From: Clostridia bacterium
GTDB lineage: Bacteria > Bacillota > Clostridia > Oscillospirales > CAG-272
Length of the DNA stretch: 7,770 bases
Direction of reading: 5' to 3'
Assembly: GCA_017456685.1 (NCBI GenBank)
Contig: JAFTIV010000058.1
Span: forward strand, 1-7,770
Numbering within the stretch: position 1 is the stretch's first letter; each line of letters starts with the position of its first letter. The notes under the pieces were generated by a model. It ran no database searches. It was not told the DNA's origin and saw only the letters and a list, made by a program, of their open reading frames with translations. Both the position numbers and the translations under genes were made by a program. Below are positions 1 to 5,943 of the stretch, piece after piece.

Positions 1-1
1 A

Positions 2-1468
2 ATAGCGCTTTGTCTTATGCTTTGCCTTGCTCTTATTGCCTGCGACACAAGCACGGACACAGGCTCAAGCGAGCAGACCAGCTCGGGCGCTGTAGAGGAT
101 TTTTTCTTGACGATTAAATTCCACGCAAATGGTGGAACGGGCACAATGCAGGACTTTGAGATTGCAGGCGGAGAAAGCGCAAGCCTACCGCCCTGTGCCT
201 ATATCAACGAGGGCTACTCGTTCGAGGGCTGGGCAACAAGCCCAACCGGCGAGGTTGCCTTTCTTGATGGCATCGGTGTTTTAGCATCTGCCACCGAGAG
301 TGACGAGCTTAATCTCTATGCAGTATGGGCGCAAAGTAAAACGACGATAAGCTTTGAGGGCAATGGTGCAAGCGGTACAATGAAGGACCTTGTGCTTGAC
401 GAGCATCAATCAATCGCCCTACCAAGCGTTACATACACAAGATACGGCTACAAATTCCTCGGCTGGTCAACCGATATGCGTGGCGAGGTTGAGTATGCAA
501 ACGGAGCAACCTTTACCGCCGAGGAGGGTGCAAAACGCGTCACCCTGTGGGCGATTTGGGAGGTAAACGGAACAAAGGTTTCCTTTGATGCAAACGGTGG
601 CTCTGGTCAAATGGGCACTATACTTATAAGCGCTCTTGATGCATCCCCCTTGCCCGAAAACGAGTTTACAAGAGACGGCTATCTCTTTAGGGGCTGGGCA
701 AGAGAAGCAAATGGAGCGATAGAATTCGCCGACGCAGGAAGCTTTTTGGCGGGCGCAGGGTCTGCGGAAATTACCCTTTATGCTGTATGGGAGAAGCTAA
801 GCACGGTAAGCTCTATCACAATTGCTATCGACCTTTCAAGCACGATGGGCAAAAAGGAAATAGACGGCAAGACCTACTTTGAAATTGCACAGGACTCAAT
901 AAGCGCGCTTCTTTCGGGAAGAACCTTGGCAACGGGCTCAAGGCTAAGCGTTGTTATATTCGACGAGGACTCGTCAATAGCGCTCCCTGTGACGATAATT
1001 AACTCAAACGAGGCGCAAATTGCCGAGCAAATATACCTCGCAATGGAAGCATATTTTTACGAGCACGAAAACGAGGCAAGCCCCTCACCCGACAACAGGG
1101 TAAGCGCACTTGCGGGCAATATTGACATAAACGGCTACAAAATAAAATCTCAGGGCAGAAGCTTTGGTATGGCGATTAACAGAGGTGCAAGCCTCTTGTC
1201 AGCGCAAGCCTCAGCCGACTCTCGATTTATTCTAATCTCCTGCGGTGAGCCAAGCGACAAGGACTCAGGCTACGATGCCACGATAAGAAAAATGGCAAGC
1301 GCGGGAATAAAAGCCTCTACAATAATGATAGGCGAGGGAAGTGAGGAGCTTTCCAAGGAGCTTCAGGCTCTTGCCACGGCAGGAAACGGAGCCTTCTATC
1401 ATTCAACCACACAAGGCGCCCTGATTGAGGCACTTACAACCTTGACAAACAATACAAAAGGAGAATAA
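2..1468 (+). CDS. Surface lipoprotein with three InlB-type repeats and a degenerate VWA domain (5' partial)
   Basis: The frame is open to the left edge (codons 2-16 read I-A-L-C-L before the Met at 17), so the true start probably lies just upstream. Residues are numbered from that Met. A hydrophobic stretch ending in the lipobox L-I-A-C (Cys9) indicates a lipoprotein anchored outside the membrane, followed by a Ser/Thr-rich linker. Three tandem InlB B / flg_new repeats of about 70 residues follow (about 33-104, 109-181, 185-258). Each shows a beta strand, N-G-G/A-x-G-x-M, a G-Y-x-F-x-G-W core and a closing Y/W-A-V/I-W. Residues about 265-480 resemble a von Willebrand A domain: hydrophobic strand then D272-L-S-S-T-M (MIDAS motif 1), S382 where Thr is usual, and I-S-C409-G-E-P where T-D-G is usual. 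Such repeats are typical of adhesin-like surface proteins in Bacillota. A role in surface contact is inference. The gene is probably co-translated with the GH28 gene that starts 3 bases after its stop. Confidence 0.88.
   Translation: MALCLMLCLALIACDTSTDTGSSEQTSSGAVEDFFLTIKFHANGGTGTMQDFEIAGGESASLPPCAYINEGYSFEGWATSPTGEVAFLDGIGVLASATESDELNLYAVWAQSKTTISFEGNGASGTMKDLVLDEHQSIALPSVTYTRYGYKFLGWSTDMRGEVEYANGATFTAEEGAKRVTLWAIWEVNGTKVSFDANGGSGQMGTILISALDASPLPENEFTRDGYLFRGWAREANGAIEFADAGSFLAGAGSAEITLYAVWEKLSTVSSITIAIDLSSTMGKKEIDGKTYFEIAQDSISALLSGRTLATGSRLSVVIFDEDSSIALPVTIINSNEAQIAEQIYLAMEAYFYEHENEASPSPDNRVSALAGNIDINGYKIKSQGRSFGMAINRGASLLSAQASADSRFILISCGEPSDKDSGYDATIRKMASAGIKASTIMIGEGSEELSKELQALATAGNGAFYHSTTQGALIEALTTLTNNTKGE
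1458..1463 (+). promoter_or_regulatory. Ribosome binding site of the GH28 gene, inside the upstream gene
   Basis: AAGGAG with an 8-base A-rich spacer to the ATG at 1472. It overlaps the last codons of the lipoprotein gene (stop at 1466-1468), so ribosomes finishing that gene are next to this site. Translational coupling is likely. Confidence 0.8.
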
Positions 1469-1471
1469 AAA

Positions 1472-2701
1472 ATGGCAATTTTAAATGTAAAGGAGCACGG
1501 ACTAATCGGTGATGGCGTTACTCTTGAAACAGAGGCGCTACAATCTCTTATTGACAAGGCAGGCAAGGGAGACACCCTTCTTTTCCCAAGGGGCTACTAT
1601 GTAACAGGAACGATAGCACTCAAGAGTGATATTACCCTTAAGCTTGAGCGCGGAGCAGAGCTTGTTGGCTCTCGAAACATAGAGCACTATCGCGATTGTG
1701 GCTTCTATCACCTCGAAATGAAGGAGACTGTGTCGCTAATTTACGCACTCGATAGCGAAAACATTAGAATTACAGGCGAGGGAAAAATTCAAATGAGTGG
1801 CGATGCATTCTTTGATTTTGACCAATACTGCCCACCCTTTGTTGACCAGAGCTCGGTAACTAAGGAATATGCCGAGCAAATGGTAATAGGACTTGTAAAG
1901 CGCCCAACCCAGCCTATTTTCTTTAACAATTGCAAGAATATAACAATTGACGGAATTAAGATTTTCAACTCTCCATGCTGGACTCTTGTTTTCTCTAACT
2001 GTGAAAATATCTTAGTTGAAAACATTTATGTTGATAACCATAACAGAATAGGAAACAACGACGGAGTTCACTGTAGCGCGTCAAGAAACATCATTGTAAG
2101 AAACTCAACCTTCCTCTGCGGTGACGACTGCTTTGCCGCAACCTGTATCACAAACGAGGACGGAGTGTGCGAGAATACGGAGATTTACGACTGTCTTATG
2201 TCCTCTCGTAGCGCCGCAATCCGCTTTGGTCACCTCTATAGCAAGGTAAGAAATATAACAGTAAGAGATATTAAAATCATTCGCTCAAATCGTGCGATTG
2301 CAATCTTCACAGGCAATGACGGTGTAGTTGAGAACGCACACTTTGAAAACATAGTAGCCGACACCAAAATTTATGGTGGCTGGTGGTGGGGCAAGGGCGA
2401 GCCTATCGTTATCTGCGCCAAGGGCGTAAACGGAACTCTTTCCAACATTAGCTTTGAAAACTGCCACTTCACCCACGAGAACCCTGCTATAATCGTTGGC
2501 GAGAACGAAAATGTCAAGGGCGTGTCGATAAACAGATGTACCTTTAAGGCAGAAAAGGGCTCAACCCACCCCTACTTTGTAGGCAAAATGGACCTTCAGC
2601 CAAATGTCCCCGACCTTATCGACCCAGCACCCTTTGAGTTTGGCGACAGCATATATATTGACAACGCAGAGGTCTTTGTTGACGGCTCTGAGACTTATTA
2701 A
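1472..2701 (+). CDS. GH28-family (polygalacturonase-like) right-handed beta-helix protein
   Basis: This is a 409-residue protein. The N terminus (V-K-E-H-G-L-I-G-D-G-V, then A-L-Q-S-L-I-D-K-A and L-L-F-P-R-G-Y-Y) is the pectate-lyase-superfamily opening found in GH28 enzymes. Repeated N-I-T-I/N-I-x-V rungs through the centre and C terminus indicate a parallel beta-helix. The GH28 catalytic signature is N-N-D197-G followed by G-D218-D219-C; the 21/22-residue spacing matches fungal polygalacturonases. The usual G-H-G is replaced by the S-R-S-A-A-I-R-F-G segment (244-253), and the R-I-K motif by A277-I-F. A W-W-W-G-K-G-E-P segment near 304-311 could line a sugar site. There is no signal peptide, so it is probably cytoplasmic and would act on imported oligosaccharides; substrate unknown. 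AAGGAG at 1458-1463, inside the end of the lipoprotein gene, lies 8 bases before ATG and fixes the start. The family call is firm; hydrolysis of galacturonan is not shown. Confidence 0.88.
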   Translation: MAILNVKEHGLIGDGVTLETEALQSLIDKAGKGDTLLFPRGYYVTGTIALKSDITLKLERGAELVGSRNIEHYRDCGFYHLEMKETVSLIYALDSENIRITGEGKIQMSGDAFFDFDQYCPPFVDQSSVTKEYAEQMVIGLVKRPTQPIFFNNCKNITIDGIKIFNSPCWTLVFSNCENILVENIYVDNHNRIGNNDGVHCSASRNIIVRNSTFLCGDDCFAATCITNEDGVCENTEIYDCLMSSRSAAIRFGHLYSKVRNITVRDIKIIRSNRAIAIFTGNDGVVENAHFENIVADTKIYGGWWWGKGEPIVICAKGVNGTLSNISFENCHFTHENPAIIVGENENVKGVSINRCTFKAEKGSTHPYFVGKMDLQPNVPDLIDPAPFEFGDSIYIDNAEVFVDGSETY

Positions 2702-2702
2702 C

Positions 2703-2794
2703 TCGAGTTATACTGTGTTGCTCCTGCATTGCGACCTCAGCGTACGCAAAGTACGCTATCGCCCTCAATGTGCGGTGCGCCTTGTCTAACTCGG
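2703..2794 (+). other. Left stem-loop domain of the hairpin-array element
   Basis: This is a self-closing domain within the element. An outer stem pairs 2703-2713 with 2784-2794 (one T/C mismatch, one end wobble), an inner stem pairs 2726-2731 (GCATTG) with 2766-2771 (CAATGT), and an apical stem pairs 2739-2745 (AGCGTAC) with 2751-2757 around a GCAAA loop. An internal loop of 7-8 bases separates the inner and apical stems. The pattern resembles a folded RNA rather than a simple terminator: there is no T tract. Pairing was done by eye, without energy calculation. Confidence 0.45.
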
Positions 2795-3006
2795 TTAGCA
2801 GGGCAAAGCTCTGCAATGAAATCCGTCTTGCGACGGTTGAAATCTGCTTTGCAGATGAAATCGCTTCGCGGTGAAATCCAAAAAGCCTACTTTTTGGACT
2901 TGAGTTAGACGAATTTCATTTCAACGAGGCTCTGCCTCGATTTCAACCACGCACCGCGTGGATTTCAACCATACGCAGTATGGATTTCATCAAAGATAAA
3001 TCAATA
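2703..3006 (+). repeat. Hairpin-array element, long copy (TGAAAT / ATTTCA linked palindromes)
   Basis: This noncoding stretch after the GH28 stop is packed with short perfect or near-perfect hairpins: 2739-2757 (7-bp stem, loop GCAAA), 2798-2814 (GCAGGGC, loop AAA), 2823-2836, 2842-2856 (ATCTGC, loop TTT), 2860-2872 (loop TTC), 2878-2897 (CCAAAAAG stem), 2925-2939 (CGAGGC, loop TCT), 2947-2961 (CCACGC, loop ACC) and 2969-2983 (CCATAC, loop GCA). The left half is linked by TGAAAT at 2817, 2838, 2856 and 2872. The right half is linked by ATTTCA at 2913, 2918, 2940, 2962 and 2984. It ends in ATCAAAGATAAAT (2989-3001), which recurs at 3147-3159. No convincing ORF crosses it. A reduced copy lies nearby, so it is a dispersed element, but I see no transposase. 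Whether it acts as RNA or DNA is open, and the outer boundaries are approximate. Confidence 0.75.
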
Positions 3007-3076
3007 AAAACAGTGCGTAAGCGCGTTTTCTACCTTTTTTCTTCACTTTTCATTCTTCGTTTTTCTCTCTTCATTT
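3007..3076 (+). repeat. Dispersed hairpin plus pyrimidine-tract repeat, copy 1
   Basis: The repeat begins with a hairpin: AAAAC (3007-3011), a bulged A, GTGC, a GTAA tetraloop, GCGC and GTTTT (3025-3029). It continues as an almost pure pyrimidine tract built of CTTCA/TTCATT-like words to about 3076. Bases 3007-3038 are identical to 5274-5305, and 3007-3045 match 38 of 39. It directly abuts the end of the hairpin-array element. The stem followed by T-rich sequence could slow or end transcription, but the T run is broken by CTACC. Confidence 0.7.
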
Positions 3077-3085
3077 GTCAAACAC

Positions 3086-3168
3086 TGCGTCGCTTCGCGG
3101 TGAAATCCAAAAAGCTCGCTTTTTGGATTTGAGCTTGACGGATTTTATCAAAGATAAATAATAAAAAA
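3086..3168 (+). repeat. Hairpin-array element, reduced copy
   Basis: Bases 3090-3115 are identical to 2861-2886 of the long copy. The match continues, with substitutions, through the A-rich hairpin to about 3141, then jumps to the element's end (ATCAAAGATAAAT at 3147-3159, matching 2989-3001). The left and right hairpin arms of the long copy are missing, leaving one central hairpin. That stem is longer here: 3103-3114 pairs with 3119-3130 over 12 bp, because two positions unpaired or mispaired in the long copy now match. It ends next to the terminator hairpin. Confidence 0.7.
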
Positions 3169-3170
3169 GC

Positions 3171-3199
3171 AAAAAGAACGCATTATGCGTTCTTTTTTT
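3171..3199 (+). terminator. Intrinsic terminator
   Basis: A 12-bp perfect stem (AAAAAGAACGCA 3171-3182 with 3186-3197) and a TTA loop, with a run of seven T at 3193-3199. The A run on the left arm means it could also work on the - strand, but no - strand gene reads into it. It would insulate the gene at 3268 from upstream transcription. Confidence 0.8.
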
Positions 3200-3206
3200 G
3201 CCTTTA

Positions 3207-3237
3207 TTAACACAAGGGGTAAAAAATATGCTAAAAT
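3207..3237 (+). promoter_or_regulatory. Probable sigma-A-type promoter for the Sel1-repeat gene
   Basis: The -10 candidate is TAAAAT (3232-3237), preceded by an extended -10 TG at 3229-3230. The -35 candidate is TTAACA (3207-3212), one base from consensus, with a long 19-base spacer. It sits directly after the terminator and about 30 bases before the start codon at 3268, a sensible place. Call made by eye. Confidence 0.45.
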
Positions 3238-3267
3238 GAAATTAAGCTACAAAATGGAGGAGAGAAA

Positions 3268-5238
3268 ATGGGTATCTTTTTGAAAAACTGTGGAAGGTGT
3301 GCGTATTACAGCGGATATGCGGGCGCCTTTTGCCATTTTAACGAGGAGCCGAAGAAAACAAGCGTTAAGCGCTGGTGCTTTTGCAAGAATTATGTAAGGC
3401 ACAACCCGAAGAGCAAAAAGGGTCAGCAGGCTATCTGGAGAGGCGAGGAGAATCTCTTAGAATACGAGGCGAGGACCTGCAAGGGCGGGAAGTATTGCGG
3501 ATATGATTTTGATGCAAAAATGTTTGTGGCAATGAAATTTGATAATGCCGTAAGGGAGCGCCCATATCTAAGAGCAAGGGCGGTCAAGTGGTATCTTGAA
3601 AGCAATCGAGGCAAAAGGGCAATTTCCACAAGCGCGCTTATAAGGCTTTACGGCTGTGGTGGCTTTGAGTCGGTTAAGGACCAAGAGCTTCTCCCAAGAT
3701 GGGACGAGGTCGTAAGAAAGGAATACGACTCGCTCAGGGAAAGGGTAGGGCGCGGAGATAGCGAGGCAAAAATGCTTCTTAGCCGTTACTACTTTTGTGG
3801 CACTCTCGTTGAGCAGAGCATTGACGAGGCAATTGAAATGTGCATAAGCGCTAAGCACGCGAAAAAATCGCTTGATATAGTCGAATTTGTGACTCAAATT
3901 GACAAGGAGCTAAAGACTCTTTATGGCTCAGGCGTTGGTGACGAGTCGTTTAAGAGGCTCGAGGACTGCGAGAAGGATATAGCAGAGCAACAGGCGCGCG
4001 CTGATTATAAGGCGAGGCTTGAGGCGCTTACTAAGAAGGCAAGCAAGGATGATGCAAGCGCGTGCTTTGAGCTTGCAGAGATATACCTTTTAGGTGACGA
4101 ATACACAAGGAAGGACGAAAATGAGGGCGTTGAGCTCTACATAAAAGCCTCAACCAACGGCAATAGCGAGGCAACCTCGATGCTTAAGAAGATTGTCGAG
4201 GGCGTTTATGCCGTGAGCGATGAGGCAAAAAGACTGGCAAAGAAATACTTAGAGCAAAGAGCCAAGAAAAAGGAAGAGGAGCGCAGGAAAAAGGCTATTG
4301 AGCTGGAGAAGCAAAGCTTCGAAAAGGCGCGTGCGAGCGCCAAATCGGGCGGAATTGAGTCGAGGCTTAAGTACGCAATGCACTATATTCAAGGTCTGGG
4401 CGTTGAGCGCGATGTGACTGAGGGAATTAGAATTTGTCTCGAGTGCGAGAAGGACTCTCCCTTGGCGACAAAAAAGCTTGTTGAGCTTTATGTGGAAAGC
4501 AATATTAAAAGGGTAAGCGAGCCTGTGCTCTCTCAATGGAAGCGCTCTGTAGAGGCTGAGCTGGAGCGCCAAAGGCTTGAAAGGGAAAGAATTGAGCGCG
4601 AGGAAAGAGAGCGCCAAGAGGCAGAAAGACGCCTTGCCGAGGAAAAAGCAAGGCGCGAAAGAGAGTCGCTTATAAAGAGCGCAAACGAGGGGGGCAGAAA
4701 AGCCTGTCGGTCTGTTGCTGAAAAGTATTTTTATGGAAGCGATGGCTTTGTAAGGGACATTAACCTTGCCGTTGAGTATTACATAAAGGGCTACTGGGCA
4801 GAGGTTGAAATTCTTAATTTCGGTGCGAAAAAGGACTGGGGCGAAGAGCTTGACTATTATTACAATCTCTTTTTGGGTGGCTATCTCGCACGCATTAGCT
4901 ATTCAATAAAGGCATCCTTGCCCTACGAGCTTCGCCAGGATGTTGAAGCGGTTGAGCAGGATATGAAAATAAGAAAGGCAACCGTTGCAAGAAAGCAAGA
5001 GCAGGCTCGGGCAATCGAAGAGGAAAAAAGGGAATGGGCAAACAGAAAATGCAAAACCTGTACCTATTGCCATAGCGAGCGGTGTGAGGTGGCTGTAAAC
5101 AGCTCAGGCACGGTTACAAGAATAGAAACAAGATATTATTGCTTTCAAGTGGCAGATGGTAAAACCTATGTCGGCTTGAATAACAAATGCGATAGATATG
5201 TTAAAAGACACACAAAGGAAGACTCGGGATATCAATAA
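3268..5238 (+). CDS. Sel1-like repeat, coiled-coil protein with cysteine-rich modules at both ends
   Basis: I do not recognise a named family for this 656-residue protein. The N terminus has Cys8, Cys11, Cys22, Cys37 and Cys39, ending C-K-N-Y-V-R-H. The C terminus has Cys595, 598, 601, 606, 625 and 641, ending C-D-R-Y-V-K-R-H. Both start C-x2-C-x-Y/C and close C-x2-Y-V-(K/R), suggesting a duplicated metal-binding module. Between them are at least four Sel1-like (TPR-type) helical repeats, at about 164-199, 261-309, 361-408 and 475-519, each with A-x2-Y-x2-G and a D-x-x-x-A/G-V/I-x-x-Y/C half. Lys/Glu/Arg-rich probable coiled coils lie at about 325-360, 428-470 and 569-592. There is no signal peptide or membrane segment, so it is probably cytoplasmic. 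Sel1 repeats usually mediate protein contacts; a scaffold or adaptor role is inference. GGAGGAG at 3256-3262 precedes the ATG by 5 bases and supports the start. The gene stands alone between the terminator/promoter region and a repeat. Confidence 0.85.
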   Translation: MGIFLKNCGRCAYYSGYAGAFCHFNEEPKKTSVKRWCFCKNYVRHNPKSKKGQQAIWRGEENLLEYEARTCKGGKYCGYDFDAKMFVAMKFDNAVRERPYLRARAVKWYLESNRGKRAISTSALIRLYGCGGFESVKDQELLPRWDEVVRKEYDSLRERVGRGDSEAKMLLSRYYFCGTLVEQSIDEAIEMCISAKHAKKSLDIVEFVTQIDKELKTLYGSGVGDESFKRLEDCEKDIAEQQARADYKARLEALTKKASKDDASACFELAEIYLLGDEYTRKDENEGVELYIKASTNGNSEATSMLKKIVEGVYAVSDEAKRLAKKYLEQRAKKKEEERRKKAIELEKQSFEKARASAKSGGIESRLKYAMHYIQGLGVERDVTEGIRICLECEKDSPLATKKLVELYVESNIKRVSEPVLSQWKRSVEAELERQRLERERIEREERERQEAERRLAEEKARRERESLIKSANEGGRKACRSVAEKYFYGSDGFVRDINLAVEYYIKGYWAEVEILNFGAKKDWGEELDYYYNLFLGGYLARISYSIKASLPYELRQDVEAVEQDMKIRKATVARKQEQARAIEEEKREWANRKCKTCTYCHSERCEVAVNSSGTVTRIETRYYCFQVADGKTYVGLNNKCDRYVKRHTKEDSGYQ

Positions 5239-5273
5239 TCCAAAATTCGAGCGCGGTGTGATGCTTCGCAATG

Positions 5274-5349
5274 AAAACAGTGCGTAAGCGCGTTTTCTAC
5301 CTTTTCTCTTCATTATTCACTTTTCTTTCTTCATTCTTCACTCTCCCCC
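5274..5349 (+). repeat. Dispersed hairpin plus pyrimidine-tract repeat, copy 2
   Basis: Same direction as copy 1. The hairpin is AAAAC (5274-5278), bulged A, GTGC, GTAA loop, GCGC, GTTTT (5292-5296), then a pyrimidine tract to about 5349. Position (about 35 bases after the Sel1 gene stop) and the T-rich tail make it a possible weak terminator for that gene. The bases before it (5255-5273, ATGCTTCGCAATGAAA region) look like a decayed scrap of the hairpin-array element, so the same two repeats may occur side by side again. No clear promoter for the next gene was found in 5239-5397. Confidence 0.65.
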
Positions 5350-5384
5350 GTGGGCAAGGTGAAAATAAAACAATATAGCAAGAT

Positions 5385-5390
5385 AAGGAG
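5385..5390 (+). promoter_or_regulatory. Ribosome binding site deciding the start of the YcxB-like gene
   Basis: AAGGAG with a 7-base spacer (AACAAAT) to the ATG at 5398. An in-frame GTG at 5350 would add 16 residues but lies at the end of the repeat's pyrimidine tract and has no ribosome binding site, so the ATG is preferred. Confidence 0.8.
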
Positions 5391-5397
5391 AACAAAT

Positions 5398-5913
5398 ATG
5401 ACAATAGAAACTAAGACGACATATACGCGTGAAAGATTGCTTCGTGCGAATGATTATTTTGCGCTTTCAAGAAAATGGCTTTGGTGGACTCTTGGCATAT
5501 GCACCATTATTATCATTTCGTGCTCGGTGCTTATGCTTGCATTAGGCTCGGTTGACAGTACTGTTATGCTTTGCTTGGCTCTTAACTTAATAATAGATGC
5601 CACGACAATCCTTATGTACTTCGTTGTTCCTCGCCTTACAATAAAGAAGGCAAGCATTTTAAATTCCACACTTGAGGCGAGCTTTGGCGAGGACGAGGTT
5701 CATTTAAAGAGAATAACCGCCGATGCAAGTGTCGAGCAAACAGCAAAATACAGCCTGTTCTATAAGGCTGTAAAGCACAAGGGCGACCTTATACTCTTTA
5801 TTTCAAAGGTTCAAATTTATGTGATTGATTTGGGCGCGATGAGTGCCGATGAGTGCGAGCTTTTAAAAGCCCTGCTCGTTAGAAAATTGACCCCCGAAAG
5901 AGTAAAATGGTAA
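5398..5913 (+). CDS. YcxB-like two-TM membrane protein
   Basis: A 171-residue protein from the preferred ATG. The first 26 residues are polar (M-T-I-E-T-K-T-T-Y-T-R-E-R). Two membrane segments follow, at about 28-50 (rich in Ile, Trp, Leu) and 56-77, with P-R after the second. Residues 80-171 form a soluble part. It contains a surface-strand pattern, then Y-S-L-F-Y-K-A-V-K-H-K-G-D-L-I-L-F-I-S and Q-I-Y-V-I-D, and a C-terminal helix (A-D-E-C-E-L-L-K-A-L-L-V-R-K-L). This order of two TM helices and a small PH-like beta domain ending in a short helix is characteristic of the YcxB-like family (PF14317), found in many Bacillota with no firm function. It lies 30 bases before ygiQ in the same direction, so co-transcription is likely, but no functional link is known to me. 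The family call rests on remembered pattern. Confidence 0.78.
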   Translation: MTIETKTTYTRERLLRANDYFALSRKWLWWTLGICTIIIISCSVLMLALGSVDSTVMLCLALNLIIDATTILMYFVVPRLTIKKASILNSTLEASFGEDEVHLKRITADASVEQTAKYSLFYKAVKHKGDLILFISKVQIYVIDLGAMSADECELLKALLVRKLTPERVKW

Positions 5914-5943
5914 TTGCTATTTATAGTTAAGGACAAGGAAAAT

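Noticed and set aside
1789..2025. Minus-strand 78-residue ORF inside the GH28 gene
   Set aside because: It lies wholly within a well-supported gene, has no ribosome binding site or recognisable domain, and is a shadow of the beta-helix coding frame.
2604..2816. Short ORFs on both strands running from the GH28 3' end into the hairpin array
   Set aside because: Their sequence comes from the gene end and the palindromes; composition is not protein-like and no ribosome binding site precedes them.
2817..2991. CRISPR array
   Set aside because: The recurring word is only about 6-10 bases, spacing varies (16-22 bases), intervals are palindromes rather than unique spacers, and the word is inverted in the second half. 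No cas genes are present.
2703..3168. Insertion sequence or MITE with terminal inverted repeats
   Set aside because: No transposase fragment, no clear terminal inverted repeats and no target-site duplication could be seen. A mobile origin remains possible, but I call it only a repeat.
5337..5379. Promoter before the YcxB-like gene (TTCACT and TATAGC)
   Set aside because: The two boxes are 31 bases apart, too far for a sigma-A promoter, and no better pair was found in the gap.
5350..5397. GTG start at 5350 for the YcxB-like gene
   Set aside because: It lies at the end of the dispersed repeat with only pyrimidines upstream and no ribosome binding site. The ATG at 5398 has AAGGAG at ideal spacing.
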